A DNA stretch of 64,000 nt from JAAFHI01 sp039793685 (GTDB taxonomy: Bacteria > Acidobacteriota > Blastocatellia > Chloracidobacteriales > Chloracidobacteriaceae), in the NCBI GenBank assembly GCA_039793685.1, contig JBDRAL010000086.1, positions 1 to 64,000 of the forward strand, in the 5' to 3' direction. The translations under genes and the position numbers were made by a program. Each line of letters starts with the position of its first letter. The first letter of the stretch is position 1. Shown one piece after another: positions 44,809 to 54,561 of the stretch. A model generated the notes under the pieces. That model searched no databases. It had not been told where the DNA came from and was given only the letters and a program-made list of their open reading frames with translations.

Positions 44809-46032
44809 TTACACCATGCCGCCCTCGTTCGGATTCGACGGATTCGGCGTCGAGGATTGCGGCGAGGCGATGGCCGCCCGTGCCGGAAGCGAGACGAATT
44901 TGCCCTCCGGCGATTCGAGGCCGAGCGCCCCGGCGTATTCCGAGCCAGAAATCAGGACCAGCGCCCCGTTTTCCTCCTTCGAGAAAAGAAGCTTCTTTTC
45001 CGAGGGATCGAAGTCCACCAGCAAAAGATCGCCGGTGCTGATCTGGCCGGTGGCCACGAGGCTCGCCACGGGATTTACGAGAAACCGCTCGATGGCCCGC
45101 TTGAGATGACGCGCGCCGTACTTGAGGTCAATGCCTTCATCCAAAAGGAACTGTTTCGTTTCGTCAGAGCAACGGATGATGAACTTTTCCGACGCGCTCC
45201 GCATGATGCGGTCCTGCACGGCTTTCAGTTCAAGTTCGAGAATCTGTTGCAGGTGGTGCTCCTTGAGGCTGCGGAACACGACCACCTTGTCGATGCGGTT
45301 CATGAACTCGGGCGAAAACTTGCGTTTCGCGGCCTCGGAAGCCGTTTTGTAGATTTTCTGGTCGAGTTCGTTCTGAACCGCCTGCCGGTCCGTGCGCAAG
45401 GGCGCGAATCCGATGCTGCCGGTGATGAGTTCCGACATTTCCTTGGCGCCCAGATTGCTCGTCATGACGATCATCGTCTTCGAAAAATCGACGCGCCGAT
45501 TGTCGCCGAGCGTAAGCGTCGCCTTGTCGAGGATGCCGAGCAGCAACTGCCAGAGCGAATCGGAGGCTTTTTCGATTTCGTCAAACAGCACGAAGGTCAA
45601 CTGGTCGCGCTCGGTGTGATACTTGTCGAGGTTTTCCTGCGTCAGCATCGGAGAGGTTTCGCGGTGTCCCAGATAGCCGGGAGGCGAACCGATGAGTTTG
45701 GCAACTTCGTGGCTGTGCTGGAATTCGGCGCAGTCGATTTTGACGACGGCGTAGGGATCGCCGAAAAGCGCCTCGGCCGCGGCTTCGACGACGCGCGTCT
45801 TGCCCGAACCGGTCGGGCCAAGAAAAAGCATCGTGCCAATCGGGCGGCCGGGATTGGCCATTCCGGCAAGGTAGATCTGGTAAAGGTTCGCGATGCGTCG
45901 GACAGCGCGTTCCTGCCCGACCACCCGACCCATCAGTTTTTCCTCGAATTCCTGCGCGCGCAGGCTCTTGATTTCCGGGTTGAGCGGTATCCGCTTCGGC
46001 GTGGTTTCACTCGTGGTGGCGGCGGTGTTCAT
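44809..46032 (-). CDS. Clp-type single-module AAA+ ATPase
   Basis: A 407-residue ATPase resembling the second module of ClpB/ClpC. It has Walker A GPTGSGKT (about 80-87), Walker B VLFDEIEKA, sensor 1 MTSNLG, an arginine-finger region FMNRIDKVVVF and the C-terminal sensor 2 GARHLKRAIE. There is no N-terminal or first AAA module and no zinc finger, so it is not ClpX or a complete ClpB. The last 70 residues (LLFSKEENGALVLISG) are unusual and may bind substrate. It lies downstream of guaA. Confidence 0.82.
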   Translation of the reverse strand: MNTAATTSETTPKRIPLNPEIKSLRAQEFEEKLMGRVVGQERAVRRIANLYQIYLAGMANPGRPIGTMLFLGPTGSGKTRVVEAAAEALFGDPYAVVKIDCAEFQHSHEVAKLIGSPPGYLGHRETSPMLTQENLDKYHTERDQLTFVLFDEIEKASDSLWQLLLGILDKATLTLGDNRRVDFSKTMIVMTSNLGAKEMSELITGSIGFAPLRTDRQAVQNELDQKIYKTASEAAKRKFSPEFMNRIDKVVVFRSLKEHHLQQILELELKAVQDRIMRSASEKFIIRCSDETKQFLLDEGIDLKYGARHLKRAIERFLVNPVASLVATGQISTGDLLLVDFDPSEKKLLFSKEENGALVLISGSEYAGALGLESPEGKFVSLPARAAIASPQSSTPNPSNPNEGGMV

Positions 46033-46145
46033 CGGTGAGCTTCGTCTCCTTGAAACGTGCTGAAAAGTTGACGAATCGAAAGGTTGTATTGGAATTTGGC
46101 CGCGATACTAGGCAAACGGCCCGGAGTTTGCAACGCGGAGTTTCC

Positions 46146-46277
46146 AAACGATGAATGATGAACGATGAACGATGAAGTTTCCGGGAAATCCTGTGTTTTC
46201 GACTTTTTTGAAACCGGATTCCATCGAATTCCGGCTTCCTTTCTCCATTCATCGTTCATCATTCATCGTTCATCGTT
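46146..46277. repeat. Inverted GATGAAC-type heptamer arrays
   Basis: Left array (46150-46175) of GATGAAT/GATGAAC units and right array (46243-46277) of the complementary CATTCAT/CGTTCAT units, in the gap between the AAA+ gene and guaA. The right array stops a few bases before the guaA stop codon. Confidence 0.8.
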
Positions 46278-46281
46278 CCGG

Positions 46282-47820
46282 TCATTCCCATTCGATCGTC
46301 GCTGGCGGCTTCGACGAGATGTCGTAGACCACGCGGTTGATGCCCCTGACTTCCGAAATGATCCGGCTTGAAATCCGGTGCAGTACGTCGTAGGGAAGGC
46401 GCACCCAGTCGGCGGTCATCCCGTCCTGGCTTTCGACCGCCCGGACGGCGCAGGTGTTTTCGTAGGTCCGCTCGTCCCCCATGACGCCGACGCTCTGGAC
46501 CGGCAACAGAACCGCGAAGGCCTGCCAGATTGCGTCGTAAAGTCCGGCGGAACGGATTTCCTCCTGGACGATGGCGTCGGCTTTCTGAAGCAGCGCCACC
46601 CGGTCGGGCGTCACTTCGCCGAGAATTCGCACCGCCAGGCCAGGCCCGGGAAACGGCTGGCGGCCAACGATGGCTTCCGGCAGACCGAGTTCCCGGCCGA
46701 CCGCCCGAACTTCGTCCTTGAACAGTTCCCGGAGGGGTTCGACCAGTTCCAGATGCAGAATGTCGGGAAGTCCGCCGACGTTGTGGTGGCTTTTAATGAC
46801 GGCGGAAGGTCCCTTGACCGAAACCGATTCGATGACATCGGGATAAAGCGTTCCCTGCACCAGAAACTTGATGTCTCCGAGTTTTTCAGCTTCTTCCTGA
46901 AATACCTCGATAAACACCCGTCCGATGATTTTACGTTTCTTTTCCGGGTCGGTGACCCCGGCCAGTTCGTTGAGAAACCGTTCTCCGGCGGCGATGCCCA
47001 TCACGTTCAGGTGCATGTCGTGGAACATTTCCAGGACTTCCCGGTATTCATTGTTCCGGAGGACGCCATTGTCCACGAACAGGCAGACCAGTTTGTCGCC
47101 GATGGCTTTCGAAACCAGAGCGGCCGCGACGGTCGAATCGACGCCCCCCGACAGACCGCATACCACGCGGGCATCGCCGACCTGCTCCCGGATGGCGGCC
47201 ACGGAGGATTCGATGAACCCACGCATGGTCCAGTCGGCCTTCATTCCGGCCACCCCGACGAGAAAATTCCGGAGGATGTCTCTACCCTTGGGCGTATGGA
47301 CCACTTCCGGATGAAACTGGAGGGCATACAACCCGCGGCCGGGATTCTCCATCGCACCAAGGGCGTTTTCGGTTTCGGCGGTTACGGAGAATCCCTCCGG
47401 GGCCTGCGTGACGTGATCGCCGTGGCTCATCCACACATCGATGGTTTCGGAAAGTCCTTTGAAAAGGGCGCTTTCCCCGGGGGAAACGTTCACCGCCGCC
47501 GCCCCGAACTCTCGCCGGGGGGACGATTCAACCTTGCCGCCGAGAAAGTAGGCCAGCATTTGCATGCCGTAGCAGATGCCAAGGACCGGAATGCCGAGGT
47601 CGAGCACGCCCCGGTCACAGTGCGGCGCGTCATCGGCGTAAACCGAGGACGGGCCTCCCGAGAGAATGATGGCCGTCGGATTTTTCGAACGGATTTCTTC
47701 GAGTGACGTGCGGAAGGGGATGATTTCGCAATAAATGTTGAGTTCCCGGACACGCCGGGCAATCAACTGTGTGTACTGCGAACCAAAATCCAGAATCAGG
47801 GCGATTTCGTGATGCTGCAC
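46282..47820 (-). CDS. guaA: GMP synthase (glutamine-hydrolysing)
   Basis: Converts XMP to GMP. It has an N-terminal glutamine amidotransferase (Cys in GICYGMQMLAYFLGG, His-Glu in QFHPEVVHT), the ATP-pyrophosphatase PP-loop CGLSGGVDSTVAAAL (about 220-234), and the dimerisation domain ending in the conserved IEWE. At 512 residues it has the normal length. It is divergent from the next gene. Confidence 0.96.
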   Translation of the reverse strand: MQHHEIALILDFGSQYTQLIARRVRELNIYCEIIPFRTSLEEIRSKNPTAIILSGGPSSVYADDAPHCDRGVLDLGIPVLGICYGMQMLAYFLGGKVESSPRREFGAAAVNVSPGESALFKGLSETIDVWMSHGDHVTQAPEGFSVTAETENALGAMENPGRGLYALQFHPEVVHTPKGRDILRNFLVGVAGMKADWTMRGFIESSVAAIREQVGDARVVCGLSGGVDSTVAAALVSKAIGDKLVCLFVDNGVLRNNEYREVLEMFHDMHLNVMGIAAGERFLNELAGVTDPEKKRKIIGRVFIEVFQEEAEKLGDIKFLVQGTLYPDVIESVSVKGPSAVIKSHHNVGGLPDILHLELVEPLRELFKDEVRAVGRELGLPEAIVGRQPFPGPGLAVRILGEVTPDRVALLQKADAIVQEEIRSAGLYDAIWQAFAVLLPVQSVGVMGDERTYENTCAVRAVESQDGMTADWVRLPYDVLHRISSRIISEVRGINRVVYDISSKPPATIEWE

Positions 47821-47967
47821 GGGAAAAAGAGGCTCCTCGCTAACGGATTATTTTTCGGGCCGGAAAAACTCCAAGGCATTCAATCACGCGGCATCGCCCG
47901 AATGCAAAATTGCGTGCTACAATCGCCGAGAGAAAACCAAGGTAAAGTATGGTTTGGAGGTATCCCG

Positions 47968-48747
47968 ATGATGCAGCGATTCATCATTGCCTTCCTGCTT
48001 CTTCTCGTTTGGTCCGGCTCGGCCCTGGCTTACACCGTCATTTTGAAAGACGGACGACGAGTCGAGGTCAGGGAAACCTTTCGCCAGGTCAACTCCGTGG
48101 TGGTGTTCACCAAGTCTGACGGCAAACCCTTTTCCGTCTCGGTGACCAACATCGACATCCCGGCAACCGAAAAGGCGAATCGGCAGCGTCCGGGTGATTT
48201 CCAGAACAACATGGGGGGCGCCCTTCCCATAACTGACGGCGACGCTCCAGCCCCGGCAGTGGCGCAGAAATCCCCCCGCAAATCACCGGCTCGGCCAGCC
48301 CGGGTTCTGACCAATGCGGATTTCGGTGGGGGAAGAGCCAGTGACCCCGAACCGGTCACCTCGCCTTCCTTGCCCCCCGCCCAGGCTCCGGCATCGAACA
48401 GTTCTCCCAGCGAAGATCCTGAAACCGAGGCATACTGGCAGGGTCGGGTTCGTCCGATCCTCATGGAAATGCAGATTCAGGTTCAGCTTTACAATTCCCT
48501 TGTTCGGCAGGCGAACGATCTCGAGCAAAAAATCGAGCAGCAGGGACGCTCCTACACCATCGTCCGCGGGGTGGGTGGTTACGTTTACCTTCCACAAGAG
48601 AACAATTCGGTTGAAAAGCTCGAATTGGCCCGGATTCGCGACCGGATGAACGACGTCAACGCTCAGTTGACCTCCCTTCGAGTCAGATATGCCTATATTC
48701 AGGAAGAAGCCCGCCGGAAAGGGATTCCTCCCGGATGGGTTCGCTAA
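47968..48747 (+). CDS. Secreted protein with C-terminal coiled coil, unknown
   Basis: A 259-residue protein with a clear signal peptide (FIIAFLLLLVWSGSALA, cut before YTVILKDGRRVEV). The start of the mature part is an SH3-like or DUF-type beta hairpin, the middle is Pro/Ser-rich and the end (about 180-255) is a probable coiled coil. ATG 47968 has GGAGG 7 bp upstream. Only 36 bp separate it from the VWFA gene, so the two are probably cotranscribed. Confidence 0.7.
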   Translation: MMQRFIIAFLLLLVWSGSALAYTVILKDGRRVEVRETFRQVNSVVVFTKSDGKPFSVSVTNIDIPATEKANRQRPGDFQNNMGGALPITDGDAPAPAVAQKSPRKSPARPARVLTNADFGGGRASDPEPVTSPSLPPAQAPASNSSPSEDPETEAYWQGRVRPILMEMQIQVQLYNSLVRQANDLEQKIEQQGRSYTIVRGVGGYVYLPQENNSVEKLELARIRDRMNDVNAQLTSLRVRYAYIQEEARRKGIPPGWVR

Positions 48748-48783
48748 TGATCGCCGGAAATCGTCCGTCGCATGGGAGGTGAC

Positions 48784-50853
48784 ATGCCCCAACGAACTTC
48801 GTCTTTCCTCCGCCGGTTTTCCGCTGCCCTGTTCAGCCTGCTGATTCTTTCCGCCCTTTTTGGTTCACCGACTGCTCAGGCACAACGCGGCCCCCGTCCC
48901 GGAACACAAACCGGGGGCGGTCAGGCGGTCCCGGTATATGACCGGACGTTCGAGTACGGCCCCGGAATGACCGTCCGTATCGAAAACCCCCAGGGAAACA
49001 CGTCCGTTGAAGTCTGGGGAGAGAGTTTTACTCACGTTGCCGCCTCAAGGGACAAAGCCGAATCACGGGTTTTCCCTTCTGAAATCGTTTTCGTGACCGG
49101 CCGGACCCAACTCACCATCCGTTGCACGCCGAAAACCGACGGTTCTCCGATTGGATTGAAGGTCTTTTTACCCCGGGCTTCCCACCTGAGGATGGTTTCC
49201 GACTCGGGCGATGTGGAAATCATCGGCCCGATTGCCAGCGCCACCGCTGAAACCGACAGCGGGAACATTCTTTTCGAATCACCGCGTTCGATGAATGCCG
49301 ACCTGACGCTTCACAGCGATTCCGGGAGGGTCGGCTCGGTCACTCTCGCGTCCTACGTCGAGCGGTCTTCGAACACCATCAAGGGCAATCTCGGGATGGG
49401 CGGCGGCTCGGTCCTGCTGCGGTCCGGGAGCGGTGATGTCAACGTGAAGCCCCTCCGCGGCTCGGTGGTGGTAGCGGCCGATCAAAATCCGAGGTCCGGC
49501 CCGCAACCTGCTCAGCCGACCCGGGCTTCCGACACCGGAAACGGGTCGATTTTCCCTGACCCGGATACCCAGCCGTCCGACCGACCGATGACCGACATTT
49601 TTGGGGGAAGCCAGCAACAGAATTCCGACGTTTCAAGAAGGGGCACTGACAGCCGTGGACAGTATGGCGGTTCCGATGACTCGACCCTGTCCGGAAGTGT
49701 CGGTGCCCGCATTATTTACCCACGTGGTTATCCGCGGGGAACACCTTCCGGGAACGGGTCACCGACGACGGGCAGTCCCCGGAACGACGCCCCACCCGAT
49801 TCGAGTCGCCGGGGTGCCCAAACTCCCGCCGCTGACGAAGTCCTCAACAACCTTCCACGACGCGACCCCGCCAATTCGGCCCCTGACGGGTCGGGACGCC
49901 CCACGTTGAGACGAAACGGGGCGAACGGCTCAAATCCGGGTGATGGAAACGGAAAAGAATCCGAAACCGGCAATTCCGACCCGGACGCCATCACCGTCGA
50001 TTCAAAGCTCGTGAACCTCAACGCGGTTGTTACAACCGCCGACGGCCGGGCCATCACCAACCTCAACCAGGGTGATTTCGAAATTTTCGAGGATGACGTC
50101 AAGCAGGAAGTCGCCCATTTCGCCCCGACCTCGACCCCGTTCAATCTGGTCCTTCTGCTCGATTTGAGTGGAAGCACAAGGGAAAAAATCGATTCCATCC
50201 GGAAAAGCGCCCTTTCCTTCGTTGAAGCCACCAACGGTCAGGACCGGGTTTCCATTGTGACCTTTACCCGGTCCTTTCATGTCCTCTGCCGCCCCACCAC
50301 CGACCGGGCCTTGCTGCGGGACCGGATCAAGGAGATGCGCGCCACCGACGGCGGCACGGCTTTTTATGAAGCCGTGTGGTTCACCCTTGAAGATGTACTG
50401 GGGCCGTTTCCAAACGAGCGGAACGCGGTTGTGGTCATGACCGACGGCGTGGACAACAGCATCAGCGCCGCGTATCCGGCGCCGTCGCGGGTTTCTTTCC
50501 GACAGATGGTGGACCGTATCCTTGAATCCGGCACACTGGTCTACCCCATCTACCTCGATACCGAGCAGGAAAATTACGAATTTCACTGGGGCGAAACCAA
50601 CGAGGTCTATTCCCTTGCCCGAACCCGGCTTCAGCAAATGGCGGATGCTTCGGGGGGTGTTCTCCACCTGGCCCGGAACATCGAAGATCTTGCCGGGGTG
50701 TACCAGAAAATCATTGCCGAACTCCGCACCGTCTACAGTCTCGGGTACTATCCGTCCAGCACGGCCGCGGACGGCAAATGGCATCGCATCCGGGTCCGGG
50801 CACCCAAGAGCGAATCGGTCATCCGGACTCGCCGGGGCTACTACGCCAAGTGA
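48784..50853 (+). CDS. Secreted DUF4097-like and Acidobacteria-type VWFA fusion protein
   Basis: A 689-residue exported protein with a signal peptide (FSLLILSALFGSPTAQAQ). Residues about 50-210 have strand repeats like DUF4097 (SDSGDVEIIGPI, ETDSGNILFE), then a long disordered Pro/Ser/Asn-rich linker (about 215-400). The C-terminal 280 residues are a von Willebrand A domain with the MIDAS motif DLSGSTREK and the Thr/Asp residues of VMTDGVDNS, of the VWFA-related Acidobacterial type (TIGR03436). It ends YYPSSTAADGKWHRIRVRAP. ATG 48784 has GGGAGG upstream. Probably a cell-surface interaction protein. Confidence 0.88.
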   Translation: MPQRTSSFLRRFSAALFSLLILSALFGSPTAQAQRGPRPGTQTGGGQAVPVYDRTFEYGPGMTVRIENPQGNTSVEVWGESFTHVAASRDKAESRVFPSEIVFVTGRTQLTIRCTPKTDGSPIGLKVFLPRASHLRMVSDSGDVEIIGPIASATAETDSGNILFESPRSMNADLTLHSDSGRVGSVTLASYVERSSNTIKGNLGMGGGSVLLRSGSGDVNVKPLRGSVVVAADQNPRSGPQPAQPTRASDTGNGSIFPDPDTQPSDRPMTDIFGGSQQQNSDVSRRGTDSRGQYGGSDDSTLSGSVGARIIYPRGYPRGTPSGNGSPTTGSPRNDAPPDSSRRGAQTPAADEVLNNLPRRDPANSAPDGSGRPTLRRNGANGSNPGDGNGKESETGNSDPDAITVDSKLVNLNAVVTTADGRAITNLNQGDFEIFEDDVKQEVAHFAPTSTPFNLVLLLDLSGSTREKIDSIRKSALSFVEATNGQDRVSIVTFTRSFHVLCRPTTDRALLRDRIKEMRATDGGTAFYEAVWFTLEDVLGPFPNERNAVVVMTDGVDNSISAAYPAPSRVSFRQMVDRILESGTLVYPIYLDTEQENYEFHWGETNEVYSLARTRLQQMADASGGVLHLARNIEDLAGVYQKIIAELRTVYSLGYYPSSTAADGKWHRIRVRAPKSESVIRTRRGYYAK

Positions 50854-50997
50854 CTGCCGGGCTTTTTTCAATCCGTCGGAAAAACCCGTTCCGGGAACTT
50901 TTCCTTTTGTTTTTTCATCGTCCGGTTTTATGGTTGATGATTCCGTTTCAAGGTTCCGACAGACCAAAACGGGTTACTCCCAACCGAAGCAGGCCGC

Positions 50998-52047
50998 ATG
51001 TCCGGGAAGCTCAAAACCATCACCATCTGGCTCGGAGCAATCCTGAGCGTCGTTTTTCTTGGGATTTCCTTTTACAAAATCGAGTGGAAGGAAACGCTCA
51101 ATGTGCTCAGGAATATCCACTGGGGGTACCTGCTCATTGCATTTCTCCTGATGTGGGCGGGATTCCTCTGGCGGACAGTCCGGTGGCGACGCCTGATCGA
51201 TGTCGGCAAAACCCCCGACCAGTGTATTTCCTTCGTGGAATGCTTCGTCGTCATGTCGATTGGCTACATGGCGAACAACATTCTGCCCGCCCGCATCGGG
51301 GAGGTCGCCCGGGCCTATCTGCTGAGCCGTAAAAAGTACGGCACGAAAAGCTTTGCCCTCGGCACCATCGTCACGGAACGCCTGGCCGACGTCCTGATGC
51401 TGGTTCTGATGATTTCCTTCACCCTGCTGACCATCAAGCTTCCGCCGGAAAGCCGCGACATCGCCACCGGCGGAGCAGCCATCGGTTTTCTCGGGGCCGC
51501 GGGCCTGGTATTTGCGATCATCTTTCGTCAACTCGTCGAAAAAATCGTGGCCGCCCTACTCAAGCTGTTCCGGTTCGAACGCTTTACCGACCACATTATT
51601 GAAATCCTCGACCGTTTTCTGAAAGGCGTCAGTTGCGGCGGCTCGTTCAAGACCCTCGGACTGGTCTGGTTCGATTCTTTCGGCATCTGGTTTCTGGGTC
51701 TTCTGATGACGTGGTATGTCGCCCTCGCCTGCAACCTCGAAGTCGGCCTGACCCAGATGTTGTATGTGATGTGCGTGGTCAATCTGGGTGCGATGCTTCC
51801 GTCGGCCCCGGGCTACGTCGGGACGTACCAGTTCTTTTGCGTTTTCAGCCTCGGAGCGTTTGGCATCAGCAAGGAGCGCGCCCTCGCCTTTTCGCTCGTT
51901 TCGCACATTACCTGGTATCTGCCGCTGACCGTGGTCGGGATCGGGCTTTTCTTCCGCGAACGGTTGAACTGGGGCCAGTTGACGACCGCGGACGAAGAAC
52001 TTGAAAAGGTTGGTGACGGACCGCTCGAGGAGTCGCTGACGGCTTGA
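50998..52047 (+). CDS. Flippase-like / lysylphosphatidylglycerol synthase TM-region family protein
   Basis: A 349-residue protein with about eight hydrophobic helices, conserved motifs LRTVRWRRLI-type near residues 60-66 and NNILPARIGEVARAYLL (about 90-106), and ERLADVLML. This is the UPF0104/AglD membrane domain. The C-terminal aminoacyltransferase domain of MprF is missing. Members move lipids or lipid-linked sugars across membranes. The context gives no substrate. Confidence 0.82.
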   Translation: MSGKLKTITIWLGAILSVVFLGISFYKIEWKETLNVLRNIHWGYLLIAFLLMWAGFLWRTVRWRRLIDVGKTPDQCISFVECFVVMSIGYMANNILPARIGEVARAYLLSRKKYGTKSFALGTIVTERLADVLMLVLMISFTLLTIKLPPESRDIATGGAAIGFLGAAGLVFAIIFRQLVEKIVAALLKLFRFERFTDHIIEILDRFLKGVSCGGSFKTLGLVWFDSFGIWFLGLLMTWYVALACNLEVGLTQMLYVMCVVNLGAMLPSAPGYVGTYQFFCVFSLGAFGISKERALAFSLVSHITWYLPLTVVGIGLFFRERLNWGQLTTADEELEKVGDGPLEESLTA

Positions 52048-52168
52048 CAGTCGTCGGGGTGCGGCTTAGTTTTCAAACTCTCGAAATACAGCATTCAGAA
52101 AGACTTTGCGGTTCCGTAAAGCCGTCCGGCACAACATGGAACCGGCTCGCTCATCCAAGGGAGGCAGC

Positions 52169-52429
52169 GTGATTAAACTCGACATCGTCAACCGTGTCGC
52201 CGACAAGACCGGCATTCCGAAAACCAAGGCTGAAATCGCCGTCGAATCTCTTTTCGAAGGCATGAAGGAAGCCATGAAACAGGGTGAACGCATCGAACTC
52301 CGCGGATTCGGCGTTTTTATCGTCAAACCGCGTAAGCGTGGCATTGGCCGCAACCCGCGTACCGGTGAAGTCACCGACATTCCGCCCGGAAAGACCATTC
52401 GCTTCAAACCCGGCAAGGAACTGACCTAA
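52169..52429 (+). CDS. hup: HU-family DNA-binding protein
   Basis: An 86-residue histone-like protein. GTG 52169 has GGGAGG 5 bp upstream; a longer frame to ATG 52106 reads through that site. The sequence shows NRVADKTGIPKTKAEIAVES, the dimer interface LRGFGVFIVKPRK, and the DNA arm RNPRTGEVTDIPPGKTIRFKPGK. It bends and packs chromosomal DNA. Confidence 0.94.
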   Translation: MIKLDIVNRVADKTGIPKTKAEIAVESLFEGMKEAMKQGERIELRGFGVFIVKPRKRGIGRNPRTGEVTDIPPGKTIRFKPGKELT

Positions 52430-52471
52430 ACCCGGGCCGGCAGTTTCAACGACCATTCGACCGATCGGCGG

Positions 52472-52500
52472 CCGAGCCGCACGGTTCGGTTTTCCCTTTT
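52472..52500 (+). terminator. Terminator after the HU gene
   Basis: CCGAGCCG / CGGTTCGG stem (one G-U) with a CA loop, followed by a TTTTT-CCC-TTTT run. Confidence 0.75.
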
Positions 52501-52551
52501 TCCAACCGGACCCGCGGCCCCACCCGATTTTCGCAGTCTGGACGAGTTTTT

Positions 52552-53313
52552 ATGGGAAATACCTTTGTTTTCGGTGACATCCACGGACGGTGTCAGCAAT
52601 TGCGGGACATCATTTCCACCGTGGATTACAACCCCCGGCACGACCGGATTGTTTTTGTGGGCGACCTGATCGACCGGGGCGAGGATTCCCCCGGAGTGGT
52701 TTCCTATGTCATGGAGCTTCAGCGGGAAAATCCGAACGTGGTCTGCCTTCGGGGCAACCACGAACAGATGCTCCTTGACCTCCTCGATTACGGCGATCCG
52801 CTCTGGCTGATTCCCGAAAACGGAGGAATCCAGACCCTCCAGCAATACGGATTCGAAATCGACGAGGAAACGGCCACCCTCGCCATCGGTATTCCCGAAT
52901 CACACATCGACTTTCTGCGTTCCACGCCCTTTTTCCATGAGGACGAGCGCGGACTGTATGTTCACGCGGGAATTACCTCCGGAAAACATCCGACCGAATG
53001 CGAGCCGGAAATCCTGATGTGGACGCGGGACCTGAACTTCTTCACTCTTTACAACGGCAGGCCCTGTTTCTTCGGCCATACCCCGGCCCGGCTGCTTCCG
53101 CCCGAAGGCGTTCGTCACCCGGGCGAAATTTATGTCTGTGGAAGCGCCATCGGCCTCGATACCGGGTGCAGCCTCGAAGATTCCCTGAGCTGTCTCCACG
53201 TCGAGAAGCAGACCGTCTTTCACAAATATCCGGTCGGGGATGTTCTCTCCTACGAAATCGAAATCCCCTGCCTGACCCACGCCAACCGTTCTACCATGAT
53301 CATGGCCGGCTGA
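52552..53313 (+). CDS. PPP-type metallophosphatase
   Basis: A 253-residue calcineurin-like phosphoesterase with FGDIHGRCQQL, VFVGDLIDRGEDS, LRGNHEQM, a later HAGI and FGHTPA, which together build the two-metal site. It belongs to the bacterial PPP family (Ser/Thr phosphatase PrpA or diadenosine tetraphosphatase-like). The next gene encodes an FHA protein that reads phosphothreonine, which supports a phosphoprotein role. Confidence 0.88.
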   Translation: MGNTFVFGDIHGRCQQLRDIISTVDYNPRHDRIVFVGDLIDRGEDSPGVVSYVMELQRENPNVVCLRGNHEQMLLDLLDYGDPLWLIPENGGIQTLQQYGFEIDEETATLAIGIPESHIDFLRSTPFFHEDERGLYVHAGITSGKHPTECEPEILMWTRDLNFFTLYNGRPCFFGHTPARLLPPEGVRHPGEIYVCGSAIGLDTGCSLEDSLSCLHVEKQTVFHKYPVGDVLSYEIEIPCLTHANRSTMIMAG

Positions 53314-53334
53314 CCGCGGGGAGAAAATTGTCCG

Positions 53335-54324
53335 ATGAAAGATACCCGACAAATCCTGCTCGATCTTGAGCACTTCCTTACCGAGACGATTCGGGCCAAC
53401 CCGATTCTTTCCCCGGACGACCTCAAACCACATCTGCTGGTTCGCCAGATTCTTGATGAACTGTCATTGAAACGGTTTATCTGGGTTGGGAACCAGACCT
53501 ATGTCCCGAACCGGCTGGTGGTCACCGTTCCCAACACCACCCCGGCCAAACATGAGGAACTGGAAGTTCTCTTCAATTCCGTCGTTTTTACAAAGTTTAT
53601 TTACGACTATGTGGCCAGTTCCGGCTTCAAGCTGCTTGAAGCCCTCACCATCGAGATTCGACCGGTAACGGGCGGCGAACATCATCTCTGCCAGCTTTCC
53701 TTCGAGTGGACGCCCCACGGAGAGGCCGCCGAATCGGTTTCCGTAACGGTGGATGAAACTGAAGGGCGAATTCTCGAAATTCACGGCCTGAAACCTCAGA
53801 TTCCGCGGCTTGGGCGATTGACCGCTCTCAGCGGCGAGGTATATCGCTCGCCTTACATCCTGACCAAGCGGACGACTTTTCTGGGCCGCCTGCGGACGGT
53901 CATCGACCGGCGGACCGGCGAGGTGGTCCGGCGAAACGATTTTGTCTATTCCCGGCTTGACGACGACGACTCTCCAAACAAAAGCGTCTCTCGCCAGCAC
54001 GCTTCCATCGTCTTCGACAACGGTGATTTCTTCCTTTTCGATACCGGAAGCGCCAACGGCACCGCCGTCGAACGCGCGGGGGAAGGCATCGAAACGCCCT
54101 CGGGGGATTCCCTCGGGATAAAACTCGATGACGGCGACATCATCCGGCTCGGAACGGCGCTCATCCGTTTCGAACTCGACCCGAACGCCAGCGAACTCAC
54201 CATCGCGCCTCCCAACCCATCCGCCCAGACAGCGGTTGACGACACGGGAAGCGGCAGCATGACGGTCCGGGTCCCGCGCAGCATCATCGCTCAGGAAACC
54301 AGCAAGGTGCTCGACTCGGAATGA
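53335..54324 (+). CDS. FHA-domain protein with FhaA-like N-terminal domain
   Basis: A 329-residue protein. The first 120 residues resemble the DUF3662 domain of FhaA (TYVPNRLVVTVPN). The C-terminal part (about 180-285) is a forkhead-associated domain with SRQHASIVF and LFDTGSANGTAVE, which bind phosphothreonine. The start is 22 bp after the phosphatase gene. It probably recruits phosphorylated partners to a signalling complex. No kinase gene is in the window. Confidence 0.85.
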   Translation: MKDTRQILLDLEHFLTETIRANPILSPDDLKPHLLVRQILDELSLKRFIWVGNQTYVPNRLVVTVPNTTPAKHEELEVLFNSVVFTKFIYDYVASSGFKLLEALTIEIRPVTGGEHHLCQLSFEWTPHGEAAESVSVTVDETEGRILEIHGLKPQIPRLGRLTALSGEVYRSPYILTKRTTFLGRLRTVIDRRTGEVVRRNDFVYSRLDDDDSPNKSVSRQHASIVFDNGDFFLFDTGSANGTAVERAGEGIETPSGDSLGIKLDDGDIIRLGTALIRFELDPNASELTIAPPNPSAQTAVDDTGSGSMTVRVPRSIIAQETSKVLDSE

Positions 54325-54561
54325 GGGATTTTTGATTGAAGATTTTCGATTGAAGATTTTTTGAATCGAGTTTGAAGTGCGGGGCTGAGGCCAGGCTCAA
54401 GGTGGTTACTTCGTTTGTTCCGCAGCGAAGAAAAGAAGAACCAAAAACCCTGAAACGTCTTTCCAGAAGCCGAAGCGATAGGTTTCAATCAAGAATCTTC
54501 TTGAGATCGTTTTCAATCAGAATTTCACAATCGAAAATCTTCAATCGAAAATCGAAAATTC
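54325..54561. repeat. Inverted GATTGAA/GATTTTC heptamer arrays
   Basis: Left array (54332-54360) of GATTGAA and GATTTTC units, right array (about 54522-54560) of complementary AATCTTC/AATCGAA units, separated by a 160-bp spacer. The right array reaches the next start codon. Confidence 0.8.
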
